Positions 25,074-33,339 of a DNA stretch of 64,000 nucleotides are shown piece by piece. Under the pieces are notes generated by a model. That model made no database searches. It saw only the letters and a list, made by a program, of their open reading frames with translations, and was not told where the DNA came from. Numbering within the stretch: the first letter of the stretch is position 1; each line of letters begins with the position of its first letter. This DNA comes from UBA6115 sp040776985 (GTDB taxonomy: Bacteria; Bacillota; Clostridia; Christensenellales; Aristaeellaceae): assembly GCA_040776985.1 (NCBI GenBank), contig JAXGZL010000003.1, forward strand, positions 62,001-126,000, in the 5' to 3' direction. Made by a program: the position numbers and the translations under genes.

Positions 25074-25763
25074 ATGAAATGGATCTGCAAAATCTGCGGC
25101 TATATCCACGAAGGGGACGCGCCGCCCGCCATTTGTCCGGTCTGCAAGGCTGACAGCAGCAAGTTTGAGCTGCTGGAGGAAAAACCCGCAGAAAGCAAAC
25201 AGGCAAAAAAAGAGAAAACACTAGCCCGCTGGATCTGCAATGTCTGCGGCTATATCCACGAAGGGGATGCGCCGCCGGATATCTGCCCGGTGTGCAAGGT
25301 GGGCAGGGAGCATTTTGAGCCCTATGAGCGCCAGCGCGTCTTTGCGGAGATGCACCGCCTGGGGGTGGCCCGTGGCGTGGACAGCCAGGTCTTCGCGGGC
25401 ATCAAGGCCCAGTGCCTGGCCGCCTGTGAGGATGTGGGGCAGTGTCTGGCCATGGCCCGCGCGGCGGACCGGGAGGGATATCCCGAGGTGGCGGAGGCGC
25501 TGCGCCGCATCGCCCAGGAAAAGTCCGGCCACGCGGCCAGGCTTTATGAGCTGATGGGGGAAGGGATTGCCCCGGAAAGCGAGGGCAATCTGCGCCTGCT
25601 GACGGAGGCGGAGTTGACCGGCTGTCAGGAGGCGAAGGCCATCTCCCAAAGGGCAGGGGCCCTGGGCCTGGAGGAAATCCGCGACGCCCTGCTTGAGATC
25701 GCCCGGGACCGGGCCAGGCATGGCCGGGCGGTGGAGGGGCTGCTGAAAAGACTGTTCTCCTGA
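25074..25763 (+). CDS. Double-rubredoxin rubrerythrin-like protein with altered iron site
   Basis: 229 residues. Two nearly identical rubredoxin-like knuckles (Cys 5, 8, 21, 24 and 55, 58, 71, 74) are joined by a charged linker and followed by a ferritin-like domain (about 100-229). In related clostridial rubredoxin/ferritin peroxidases the two helix motifs read ExxH. Here the Glu positions are Lys150 (before H153) and Arg213 (before H216), and another ligand looks like Asp. The diiron site therefore appears damaged, while the rubredoxin part is duplicated and intact. It may be an electron-transfer or sensor derivative. There is no clear ribosome site, so it may be translated by coupling. A strong terminator follows. 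Confidence 0.75.
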   Translation: MKWICKICGYIHEGDAPPAICPVCKADSSKFELLEEKPAESKQAKKEKTLARWICNVCGYIHEGDAPPDICPVCKVGREHFEPYERQRVFAEMHRLGVARGVDSQVFAGIKAQCLAACEDVGQCLAMARAADREGYPEVAEALRRIAQEKSGHAARLYELMGEGIAPESEGNLRLLTEAELTGCQEAKAISQRAGALGLEEIRDALLEIARDRARHGRAVEGLLKRLFS

Positions 25764-25781
25764 TATAAAAACCCGAAACAT

Positions 25782-25813
25782 GGAGGAAGCGCTGAAAAGC
25801 CTTCCTCTTTTTT
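25782..25813 (+). terminator. Terminator after the rubrerythrin-like gene
   Basis: GAGGAAG (25783-25789) pairs with CTTCCTC (25801-25807), followed by TTTTTT. Confidence 0.8.
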
Positions 25814-25827
25814 GGCCCTTTGTGACA

Positions 25828-25856
25828 TTGACAGGGGGAGGACACCCCTATATAAT
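25828..25856 (+). promoter_or_regulatory. Consensus promoter of nrdA
   Basis: TTGACA (25828-25833), exactly 17 bp, TATAAT (25851-25856): a perfect match at both hexamers. The -10 lies within an NrdR-box-like site, so strong basal transcription with repression is expected. Confidence 0.85.
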
Positions 25857-25891
25857 GCGCATACAATTGAACGCGCTACCATATATGGTAT
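25845..25891 (+). promoter_or_regulatory. Pair of NrdR-box-like sites upstream of nrdA
   Basis: Site 1, 25845-25860 (CCCCTATATAATGCGC), overlaps the -10. Site 2, 25876-25891 (CTACCATATATGGTAT), contains a perfect 14-bp palindrome. Centres are 31 bp apart, three helical turns, the spacing known for NrdR box pairs. Each matches the 16-bp NrdR pattern at 10 or 11 positions. nrdR itself lies just downstream of nrdA. Confidence 0.6.
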
Positions 25892-25912
25892 TGAGAGCTG
25901 AAAGGACAGCAC

Positions 25913-28471
25913 ATGGAAAAGACATTGAGCATCCCTTCCCGGATCACCAAGCGCAGTGGCAACCAGGAGGCTTATGACAGCCGCAAAATCCGGGAGGCCA
26001 TCCGCAAATCCTTCCTGGGGACCGATACCCAGGTTTCAGACAGCAAGCTGGACGCGCTGGTGGAGCAGGCGGAGGCGCTGATCATCCGGGAGATCGCCGC
26101 GGGGCAGGCTTTCTCGGTGGAGTTTGTGCAGGACAAGGTGGAGCAGGCGCTGATGGAGGCGGACTGCTTCCCCCAGGCCAAGGCCTATATCCTCTACCGG
26201 GAAACCCGGCGCAGGCTGCGGGAGGACAGGCAGCGCCTGCTGGCCTTTTTCCCGGATCTGCCGCCCCTGGCCCAGACCCTGGCGGGCATTGGGCGGGATT
26301 TCCCCGCGGAGCCCTATTCCCTGGGGGCGCTGAACCGCAAATTCCAGTCCCTTTATAAGGAAGACAGGGAGCTGGAGGAGCGGGTGGCGCTGCTGGTGCG
26401 CGCCGCCCTGGAACTGACCGACAAGGAAGCCTCCCGCTGGGAGATGATCGCGGGCAGGCTGTACAGCTGCCTGTACCACTACCGCCTGGAAGACCGGGTC
26501 AGGAAGCTGGGAATCAACAGCTATCCTGAAAAGATGCGCTACCTGGACCGGGAAGGCCTGCTGGCAAAGTCCATGCTGGAAACCTATTCCCAGGCAGATC
26601 TGGAAGAAGCCTATCAGCTGATCCAGCCGGAGCGGGATCACCTGCTGCCCTATTCCGGGCTTGACCTGCTGGTGCGCCGCTATGTAATCCATGACCGGAA
26701 GCACCGGGGGCTGGAGAGCATCCAGGAGATGTACCTGAACATCGCCCTGTTCCTGGCCATCCCGGAAAAGCCGGACATGCGCCTTTATTGGGTGAAGCGC
26801 TTCTATGACATGCTGAGCCTGCTTTTGGTCACCATGGCCACCCCCACCCTGACCAACGCCAGAAAGCCCTATCACCAGCTGAGCTCCTGCTTCATTGACA
26901 CGGTGCCCGATGACCTGCAGGGCATCTACCACAGCATCTCCAACTTCGCCAATGTCTCAAAGTTCGGCGGCGGCATGGGCCTGTATTTTGGCAAGGTGCG
27001 CGCCCATGGCTCGGACATCCGGGGCTTTGAGGGGGCAGCCGGCGGGGTAATCCGCTGGATCCGCCTGGCCAATGACACCGCCGTGGCGGTGGACCAGCTG
27101 GGCGTGCGCCAGGGGGCAGTGGCGGTGTACCTGGACGTGTGGCACCGGGACCTGCCGGAGTTTTTACAGCTGCGCACCAACAACGGGGATGACCGGATGA
27201 AGGCCCACGATGTCTTCCCGGCGGTCTGCATGCCGGACTACTTCTGGCAGCAGGTGCGCGACAACATCGAGGGGGACTGGCACCTCTTTGACCCCCATGA
27301 GATCAGAAAGAAAAAGGGCTGGGCGCTGGAGGACAGCTTTGGCGAGGCCTGGACAGAGAAATACCGGGAATGCGTGGCGGACCAGACCCTGAGCCGCCGG
27401 GTGATCCCCATCAAGGAGCTGGTGCGCCTGGTGATCAAGTCCGCCGTGGAGACCGGCACCCCCTTTGTTTTCAACCGGGACCTGGTGAACCGGATGAACC
27501 CCAACCCCCACCAGGGGATGATCTACTGCAGCAACCTGTGCACGGAAATCGCCCAGAACATGAGCGCGGTGCAGGGGGTGTCCCAGGAGATTAAGACCAT
27601 TGACGGGGAAACGGTGGTGGTGAACATCACCAAGCCTGGGGACTATGTGGTGTGCAACCTGGCCAGCCTCAACCTGGGCCGCATCCAGGTGGAGGACAAG
27701 GAGGAGCTGGAAAGCCTGATCACAGCCGGCATCCGGGCCCTTGACAATGTGATTGACCTGAACTATTACCCGGTGCCCTATGCCCAGGTCAACAACAAGC
27801 GCTACCGCCCGGTGGGCCTGGGGGTGAGCGGCTATCACCACATGCTGGCCAAGCGCTTCATCGACTGGGAGACGGAGGAGCACCTGAAGTTCGCCGACCA
27901 GGTGTTTGAGGACATCAACTACTTCGCCATCGCCGCCAGCAACAGCCTGGCCAGGGAAAAGGGCAGTTATCCGCTCTTCCCCGGAAGCGACTGGGAGAAC
28001 GGGGAATATTTCGCCAAACGGGACTATGATTCCCCCCGCTGGCAGGAACTCAAGGAACAGGTGGCAAAGGATGGCCTGCGCAACGGCTATCTGTTGGCCG
28101 TGGCGCCCACCTCCAGCATTTCCATCATCGCCGGCACTACGGCGGGAACCGACCCCATCATGAGCCGCTTCTACTATGACGAGAAGAAAAATGGCCTCAT
28201 TCCAAGGGCTGCGCCGGACCTGGACGCGGACACCTACTGGTATTACAAGAGCGCCCATCAGATCAACCAGCTCTGGTCCGTCCGGGCCTGCGGCGTGCGC
28301 CAGCGTCATGTGGACCAGGCCCAGAGCATGAACCTCTACATCACCAACGACTACAGCTTCCGCCAGGTGCTGGAACTGTACATCAGCGCCTGGGAAGAAG
28401 GGGTGAAAACCATCTACTACATCCGCTCCAAATCCCTGGAGGTGGAGGACTGCGAAAGCTGCTCCACCTGA
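25913..28471 (+). CDS. nrdA: Class I ribonucleotide reductase alpha subunit
   Basis: 852 residues. The N-terminal ATP cone (about 8-100: ITKRSGNQEAYDSRKIREAI) is the allosteric activity site. The ten-stranded barrel includes the active-site region (YHQLSSCFIDTVPDD, CSNLCTEI, VVCNLASLNLGRI) and the effector loops. The protein ends VEDCESCST, the C-terminal CxxC that re-reduces the active-site disulphide. It reduces ribonucleotides with NrdB. The ATG is preceded by AAAGGA. Promoter and NrdR-like sites are described separately. The alpha and beta genes are in different operons here. Confidence 0.93.
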   Translation: MEKTLSIPSRITKRSGNQEAYDSRKIREAIRKSFLGTDTQVSDSKLDALVEQAEALIIREIAAGQAFSVEFVQDKVEQALMEADCFPQAKAYILYRETRRRLREDRQRLLAFFPDLPPLAQTLAGIGRDFPAEPYSLGALNRKFQSLYKEDRELEERVALLVRAALELTDKEASRWEMIAGRLYSCLYHYRLEDRVRKLGINSYPEKMRYLDREGLLAKSMLETYSQADLEEAYQLIQPERDHLLPYSGLDLLVRRYVIHDRKHRGLESIQEMYLNIALFLAIPEKPDMRLYWVKRFYDMLSLLLVTMATPTLTNARKPYHQLSSCFIDTVPDDLQGIYHSISNFANVSKFGGGMGLYFGKVRAHGSDIRGFEGAAGGVIRWIRLANDTAVAVDQLGVRQGAVAVYLDVWHRDLPEFLQLRTNNGDDRMKAHDVFPAVCMPDYFWQQVRDNIEGDWHLFDPHEIRKKKGWALEDSFGEAWTEKYRECVADQTLSRRVIPIKELVRLVIKSAVETGTPFVFNRDLVNRMNPNPHQGMIYCSNLCTEIAQNMSAVQGVSQEIKTIDGETVVVNITKPGDYVVCNLASLNLGRIQVEDKEELESLITAGIRALDNVIDLNYYPVPYAQVNNKRYRPVGLGVSGYHHMLAKRFIDWETEEHLKFADQVFEDINYFAIAASNSLAREKGSYPLFPGSDWENGEYFAKRDYDSPRWQELKEQVAKDGLRNGYLLAVAPTSSISIIAGTTAGTDPIMSRFYYDEKKNGLIPRAAPDLDADTYWYYKSAHQINQLWSVRACGVRQRHVDQAQSMNLYITNDYSFRQVLELYISAWEEGVKTIYYIRSKSLEVEDCESCST

Positions 28472-28486
28472 TCGTGGCGCCATATG

Positions 28487-28700
28487 GTTTGTCTGAATTC
28501 AGAATGTAGACAAACTATATCAAAGGGGTGTTTCAGAGGGCACAGCCCTCTGAGTGAAATCGTATCGCCCGGCTTTGCCGGGCGGGCGGGGCATTGCGTA
28601 GCAATGCATTCCACGCATTTTCGCTGGCCGGGAGCCAAGCTCCCAAGCGAAAATGCCCGTTCCTCCTAAACGACAAAGTGTCCGCAGACACTTTGTCGAC
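28487..28700 (-). repeat. Hairpin-rich dispersed repeat, copy B
   Basis: Inverted copy of the element at 11699-11891; the shared part is 28508-28700. It carries the same series of stems and an extra end stem (GTTTGTCT/AGACAAAC at 28488-28515) that copy A lacks, so copy A is probably shortened at that end. It lies between nrdA and the nrdR terminator, in orientation with nrdR. No duplicated flank was found here. Confidence 0.75.
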
Positions 28701-28704
28701 ACTC

Positions 28705-28737
28705 AAAGGCCCGCATCCTGTGATGGATGCGGGCCTT
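28705..28737. terminator. Bidirectional terminator between nrdA and nrdR
   Basis: AAAGGCCCGCATCC / GGATGCGGGCCTTT, 14 bp, with a TTTT end on the plus strand and a shorter T-run on the minus strand. Confidence 0.75.
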
Positions 28738-28752
28738 TTCAGCGAAACAATA

Positions 28753-29235
28753 TCAGTGGCTGCCCAGGTCGTCCTTCATGCGGTTTTCTTTCATGATGCG
28801 GCTGAGCTCATACATGAAGGTGGGGATGTCGGTGAACTGGCGGTAGACCGAGGCGAAGCGGATGTAGGCCACCTCATCCAGCTCCCGCAGGGCTTCCATC
28901 ACCCGCTCGCCGATTTGGTGGGTGGTGATCTCCTGCTGCATGCTGTTGTAGGCGAACTGTTCCACCTGGGTGACAATCCGGTCAATGTCCTGGGCGGCCA
29001 CCGGGCGCTTGTGGCAGGCGTGGATGATGCCCGCCCGGATCTTGTCCGCGTCAAACAGCTCCCGGGTCTGATCCTTTTTGATCACCAAAAGGTGGATGGT
29101 CTCCACCTTTTCATAGGTGGTGAAGCGCTTGCCGCAGGCGATGCACTCCCGCCTGCGCCGGATGCTGGCGCCGTCATCGGTTGGCCTGGAGTCCACCACC
29201 CGGCTGTCCTCGGAATTGCAAAACTGGCATTTCAT
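28753..29235 (-). CDS. nrdR: Transcriptional repressor NrdR
   Basis: 160 residues. The N-terminal zinc ribbon (MKCQFCNSEDSRVVDSRP ... RRRECIACGKRFTTYE) has four cysteines, followed by an ATP cone (about 49-139: LLVIKKDQTRELFDADKIR). It senses dATP/ATP and represses ribonucleotide reductase genes. Convergent with nrdA, whose promoter carries two matching sites. The tail MKDDLGSH is short. Confidence 0.96.
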   Translation of the reverse strand: MKCQFCNSEDSRVVDSRPTDDGASIRRRRECIACGKRFTTYEKVETIHLLVIKKDQTRELFDADKIRAGIIHACHKRPVAAQDIDRIVTQVEQFAYNSMQQEITTHQIGERVMEALRELDEVAYIRFASVYRQFTDIPTFMYELSRIMKENRMKDDLGSH

Positions 29236-29263
29236 GGCATCACGTTCCTTGTGCTTTTGGCTG

Positions 29264-29292
29264 AGTATACCGTTTCTTTGAATGTTTGTCCA
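29264..29292 (-). promoter_or_regulatory. Promoter of nrdR
   Basis: Minus strand: TGGACA (29292-29287), 17-bp spacer, TATACT (29269-29264). Confidence 0.5.
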
Positions 29293-29361
29293 TCAAGCAA
29301 TCCCATGGAACGCATATTTGATCTGTTCCGTCTATTCAGGTGAATGAGAAGGAGGATTGTC

Positions 29362-30201
29362 ATGAAAAAATTGGCCTTAGCACTTGCCCTGATCATATGT
29401 CTGATACCGCTGCTTGCCTTGGCTAAAACAAGCGAAGAGGAAGCGCTGGAAAAAGCCTATCAACACCTGCTGGAACAGCAAGGGGTGGCCAGAGAGGCGC
29501 TTAACCCCTATCAATCAGGCTACGATAAAAATGGAAAAAGCTGGCGCTTCAGCTTTTTGCTGAAGGAAAAACAGGAGGAAACCGACAACCTTTATGTGGT
29601 GGTGTTCAGGAATGACGGCAGCCTGGTGGAGATGATCACGCCCAGGCAGCTCAATCCTGTTGAGCGTTTTAACCGGGATGGCTTTGAAGCCAGGCCTTAT
29701 ACCACAGCCAGTCTGATGGCAATGAAGCAGAAATGGGGGGATCAGCTGGAGCTGCTGATGGCGGAGGTGGCGCGCAAAAGCAGTTATCCCTCCCAGGATC
29801 AGGACTATAAGCTGAATCTGATGCGCGCCCTCACTCTGGACATCAGGCCTGCTGATGCAGGGGCGCTCAGCCAGGATGAAGCGCGGAAAAAGGCGGAGGC
29901 AGCCATTTTGACAGCCGCCCCCTGGTCAGATGAGAAGCTGGCAAAATATGTGCCGCAGGCAGCCTTCCACCATGTCTCCAGAGAGCTGGGAAAGCCTGTA
30001 TGGCAGTTTATCTATGATTTGGATGCGGCATGGCTGGATCAATACGCACAGGTGGCAAGGCTGTTTGGCGGGCAGGAGAAAATGCCGATTTATGTCAGCG
30101 TGCGCGTAGACGCGTTCACAGGGGCCCTGATGGGGGAGGTGGACACGGTCTATGCCATCAAAGATGGTTATGCCAATGCACCCTTCAGTTTTGTGAAGTG
30201 A
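29362..30201 (+). CDS. Secreted PepSY-like protein of unknown function
   Basis: 279 residues from ATG 29362, after AAGGAGG. A clear signal peptide (MKKLALALALIICLIPLLALA) has no lipobox cysteine. The rest looks like two PepSY-like alpha/beta units: TSEEEALEKAYQHLLEQQ ... NLYVVVFRNDGSLVEM and LSQDEARKKAEAAILTA ... IYVSVRVDAFTGALMGEV. PepSY units are often inhibitory or binding modules near peptidases; no target is apparent here. It converges with the transporter ATPase gene, overlapping 17 bp at the ends. Confidence 0.65.
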   Translation: MKKLALALALIICLIPLLALAKTSEEEALEKAYQHLLEQQGVAREALNPYQSGYDKNGKSWRFSFLLKEKQEETDNLYVVVFRNDGSLVEMITPRQLNPVERFNRDGFEARPYTTASLMAMKQKWGDQLELLMAEVARKSSYPSQDQDYKLNLMRALTLDIRPADAGALSQDEARKKAEAAILTAAPWSDEKLAKYVPQAAFHHVSRELGKPVWQFIYDLDAAWLDQYAQVARLFGGQEKMPIYVSVRVDAFTGALMGEVDTVYAIKDGYANAPFSFVK

Positions 30202-30961
30202 GGCCTGTCCAGGGCTTGGCCAGGGCCTGCATCCAGGCGCCTACATCCATGCCGTAGGCAAGGTTGAGGCTCTCAGGGCACAGCACCTGGTCCTTGCTGC
30301 CCTGGGCCACTGCCTGCCCTTCCTTCATCAGCAGGGCATGGCTGCCATAGAGCCTGGCGATGGACAGGTCATGCACCACGGAGATCACCGCCTTGCCGGG
30401 CTTTTGCACCCACTGCTCCGTCAGTTCAAACAGCTTTTTCTGATAGGGCAGGTCCAGGGCGTCCGCCGGCTCGTCCAGCATCAGGATAGCGGGGTCTTGG
30501 GCCAATACCTGGGCCAGGAAGGCCCGCTGGCGTTCCCCGCCTGACAGGCTCAGCAGGCTCCTGTGCCTGAAATCAGCCATCCCGGTCCAGTGAAGGGCCT
30601 GCTCCACCATGGCATCCCCGCCGGGGTCCTGGCCGGACAGCCAGCCTTTTTTATGGGCATAGCGGCCCAGGCGCACCACCTCTTCCACCGTGAAGGCATA
30701 GTGCACCCCCTGGCGCTGGGACAGCACCCCCACCAGGCGTGCCCGCTGCCTGGGGGACAGGCTTTTGATGTTCTGGTTGAGCAGCCGAACCTCCCCCGTA
30801 AAGGGCAGGCTGCCAGACAGGGCGGCGATGAGGGAGGACTTGCCCGCCCCGTTGGGGCCAATCACCATCAGCCACTGGCCTGCCTCCAACGAGAGGCTGA
30901 CATCCAGCACGGCGGCGCTTAGCCCATAGTGCAGGGACACATGGGAGGCGGACAGCATCAT
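30185..30961 (-). CDS. ABC transporter ATPase, corrinoid/iron-chelate type (BtuD-like)
   Basis: 258 residues from ATG 30961, five bases after AGGAGG and overlapping the permease stop (ATGA). Walker A GPNGAGKSS, Q-loop LSQRQGVHYAF, signature LSGGERQRAFL, Walker B ILMLDEPADALD and a switch histidine in VHDLSI are all present. The riboswitch upstream of this operon points to cobalamin or corrinoid uptake. An upstream in-frame extension to 31084 would overlap the permease and is rejected. Confidence 0.88.
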   Translation of the reverse strand: MMLSASHVSLHYGLSAAVLDVSLSLEAGQWLMVIGPNGAGKSSLIAALSGSLPFTGEVRLLNQNIKSLSPRQRARLVGVLSQRQGVHYAFTVEEVVRLGRYAHKKGWLSGQDPGGDAMVEQALHWTGMADFRHRSLLSLSGGERQRAFLAQVLAQDPAILMLDEPADALDLPYQKKLFELTEQWVQKPGKAVISVVHDLSIARLYGSHALLMKEGQAVAQGSKDQVLCPESLNLAYGMDVGAWMQALAKPWTGLTSQN

Positions 30962-32004
30962 GAACCCCTCCTGGCCTTGCGGCGAAACAGGATGCCCACA
31001 AAGACGCTGGCGCCAATCAGCGAGGTGACCACCCCGATGGGCAGTTCCACCGGGCTTAGCAGGGTTCTGGCCAGCAGGTCGCACAGCATCAGGAAGATGG
31101 CCCCCATCATCAGGGAGGCGGGCAGCAGGCGCTTATGGTTGGGGCCGGTGACCATGCGCACCATGTGGGGGATGATCAACCCCACAAAGCCGATGGAGCC
31201 GCCGATGGCCACGGCCACCCCGATGAGGGCAGAGACGCTGATCAGCATCTCCAGCTTCACCCGGCGAACCGGGATGCCGATGTGGTACGCGTTTTCCTCG
31301 CCTATCGCAAAGGCGTTCAGCTCCCCTGAGCGCAGCATGACAAGCCCCCCGCAGACCAGCAGCGCCAGCAGCAGAAGCCCTGACTGGGCATAGTCGCTGC
31401 CTGCCAGGGAGCCCATGGTCCAGAAGGACAGGCTGCGCAGCTTTTCCCCGGAAAAGGCCATGATCAGGGTGATGAGGGAGCTGGCGAACATGGAAAAAAT
31501 GACCCCCACCAGGATGATGGTGTGGGTGGAAAAGCTGCGGTCAAAGGCATAGGCCAGGCTCAGGATCAGGATCAGGGCCAGAAAGGCAAAGACGATGGCA
31601 GCCAGCATGGTGCCGGCATAGGGCATCCCCGGGATTTGAAAACCAAAGGCTAGCGCCAGCAGGGCGCCAAGAGCAGCGCCTGAGGACACCCCCAGGGTGG
31701 AGCCATCCGCCAGGGGATTGCGCAAAAGCCCCTGCATGGCGGCGCCGCACAGCGCCAGGGCGGCGCCTGAGAGCGCCGAGGCCAGCACCCGGGGGATGCG
31801 CACATGAAGCAGGATGGGGCCGGCCACGCCTGCCGCCTGCGCGCGGCCGGACAGGGCATCCATCACCGTCTGCCAGGAGGTGTTAAGGGGGAGGGCCACG
31901 CTGCCCAGGCTGATGCAGACAAGGGCCGTGAAGACCACTGCCCCTGCCATCATCAGCAGGGTCAGCAGGTGGAAGCCTTCGCTTGCTTTGTTTTTCTGCA
32001 TCAT
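30958..32004 (-). CDS. ABC transporter permease, FecCD/BtuC family
   Basis: 348 residues, about ten membrane helices. Family signatures include RIPRVLASALSGAALALCGAAMQGLLRNPLA (shortened: PRVLASALSGAALA) and GVSSGAALGALLAL, plus GFVGLIIPHMVRM near the end, the coupling region that contacts the ATPase. It lies between the binding protein and the ATPase genes under the cobalamin riboswitch, so corrinoid transport is likely. Confidence 0.9.
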   Translation of the reverse strand: MMQKNKASEGFHLLTLLMMAGAVVFTALVCISLGSVALPLNTSWQTVMDALSGRAQAAGVAGPILLHVRIPRVLASALSGAALALCGAAMQGLLRNPLADGSTLGVSSGAALGALLALAFGFQIPGMPYAGTMLAAIVFAFLALILILSLAYAFDRSFSTHTIILVGVIFSMFASSLITLIMAFSGEKLRSLSFWTMGSLAGSDYAQSGLLLLALLVCGGLVMLRSGELNAFAIGEENAYHIGIPVRRVKLEMLISVSALIGVAVAIGGSIGFVGLIIPHMVRMVTGPNHKRLLPASLMMGAIFLMLCDLLARTLLSPVELPIGVVTSLIGASVFVGILFRRKARRGS

Positions 32005-32012
32005 TCAAAAGA

Positions 32013-32038
32013 GGGGAAAGCGGCTGGCCGCTTTCCCC
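32013..32038 (-). other. Perfect hairpin between binding protein and permease genes
   Basis: GGGGAAAGCGGC / GCCGCTTTCCCC with no poly-T. It probably stabilises the 3' end of the binding-protein message so that more of it is made than of the permease (inference). Confidence 0.5.
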
Positions 32039-32048
32039 GGATCGCTCA

Positions 32049-32963
32049 TCAGGCAGCCTTGTCGGCGGCCGCTTCAAACAACAGCTGGTACAGGGACTGA
32101 AGCGCTTCGGTCAGACGGGGGCCAGGGACGGTGAACAGGTCGCTTTCCACATGGATCACCTGGTTTTCCTTGACGGCGATGATGTCCTGCCAGCCCTTGC
32201 GGGCCATGACCTCTTCCTCGGGCCGGGGGCCTTCCCCAAAGTACATGGTGGTGGTGAAGATGTAGTCCGGGTTGCGGCTGATGACCTGCTCCTCAGACAC
32301 CTCGGCCCAGGCGGGACTGTCGGCAAAGATGTTGTCAAGGCCCACTTTTGCGCCCAGCTCGTCCATGAAGCAGCCCTTGCCGGCGGCCCACAGGCCCCAG
32401 GCCAGGGGGGAAGCCTCGTAGTAGGCGCTGCCGGCCTTCTTACCGTCAACTTTCTTGACGATCTCATCAAAGGAGGCGGTCATGTCCGCCACCAGCTTTT
32501 CCGCCTCGGCGGTTTTGCCGGTAACCTGGCCCAGCAGGGTGATGGCCGCATAGACGTCGGCGATGTCCTGGGCATCGGTCACCAGGGTCAGGATGCCGGC
32601 TTTCTCCAGGGCTTCGATGTGCTCCACGCTCTGAGCCATCTTGGTCATCACCACCACATCCGGCTTAAGCGCGATGATCTGCTCCAGGTTGGTTTCCTGG
32701 CCGGACTTGACGGCCTCCACCTCCTGCACCTGGGCAGGATAGTTGCAGTATTCGCCCCTGCCCACCACCGTGTCGCCTGCGCCAATGGCATACAGAATCT
32801 CGCAGTCGCCGGGCATCATCACCACCACGCGCTCCGCCGGCTTTGCGAAAGCCAGCTCGCGCCCGGTCATGTCGGTCACCTTCAGCTCTTCCGCAAGAGT
32901 GGGCACCGTCAGGGACATCAGCATCACAAGGGTCAGAATCAGGGAAAGTCTGCGCTTTTTCAT
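32049..32963 (-). CDS. Periplasmic-type binding protein for corrinoid (BtuF-like)
   Basis: 304 residues from ATG 32963, seven bases after GGAGGAGG. The signal peptide ends near PTLAEEL and has no lipobox cysteine, odd for a Gram-positive binding protein. The class III fold is clear: VTDMTGRELAFAKPAERVVVM, AIGAGDTVVGRGEYCNYPAQ, LKPDVVVMTKMAQ, and ISRNPDYIFTTTMYFG. First gene after the cobalamin riboswitch. Ligand assignment rests on the riboswitch. Confidence 0.85.
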   Translation of the reverse strand: MKKRRLSLILTLVMLMSLTVPTLAEELKVTDMTGRELAFAKPAERVVVMMPGDCEILYAIGAGDTVVGRGEYCNYPAQVQEVEAVKSGQETNLEQIIALKPDVVVMTKMAQSVEHIEALEKAGILTLVTDAQDIADVYAAITLLGQVTGKTAEAEKLVADMTASFDEIVKKVDGKKAGSAYYEASPLAWGLWAAGKGCFMDELGAKVGLDNIFADSPAWAEVSEEQVISRNPDYIFTTTMYFGEGPRPEEEVMARKGWQDIIAVKENQVIHVESDLFTVPGPRLTEALQSLYQLLFEAAADKAA

Positions 32964-32999
32964 CAGGGGTTTCCTCCTCCAGTTGATCAAATGAAACCG

Positions 33000-33236
33000 G
33001 GCAGCCCCTTATGGAACTGCCCGAAAGCATACGCGTGTCATCGCGCCCCACCGCAGGAGCTGATCGCACGCCTCGGTCTCCCGGCTTGGCTTCATCCGCT
33101 CAGACGCCTTCCCGCTTGCGCAGTGGCCGATGGTCTGATTGTCCGCTTCACGGTTACTGGGTTAGCCTGGAATTTTCATCCATGTTCCCTGGCGCGGGTT
33201 GCCCCTTGCCAGGCGCGCGCAACTGTTCATTTGTCA
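33000..33236 (-). ncRNA. Cobalamin riboswitch
   Basis: Minus-strand leader of the btuF-like operon. The conserved order is present: a CAGGGAACATGGATGAAAAT segment, CCACTGCGCAAGCGGGAAGG, then GATGAAGCCAAGCCGGGAGACC (B12 box at about 33074-33088). A hairpin, CGGGCAG / CTGCCCG, lies just before the binding-protein ribosome site and may be the expression platform. Binding of adenosylcobalamin should switch off the transporter. Confidence 0.9.
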
Positions 33237-33241
33237 TGTGA

Positions 33242-33270
33242 AGTATACCCTGCGCACATTACCCTGTCAA
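33242..33270 (-). promoter_or_regulatory. Promoter of the riboswitch-controlled operon
   Basis: Minus strand: perfect TTGACA (33270-33265), 17 bp, TATACT (33247-33242). Confidence 0.75.
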
Positions 33271-33339
33271 CGCAAAAGGGCCTTGTGCAGGGCCCTTGAT
33301 GCGGTTACAATCCCCTTAGCAAGATATCAGGAGGCAACA

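Noticed and set aside
33276..33310. Hairpin plus TTGTGC-17-TACAAT as cobO promoter
   Set aside because: The -35 matches poorly and overlaps the hairpin, so it is only mentioned under cobO and not listed as a feature.
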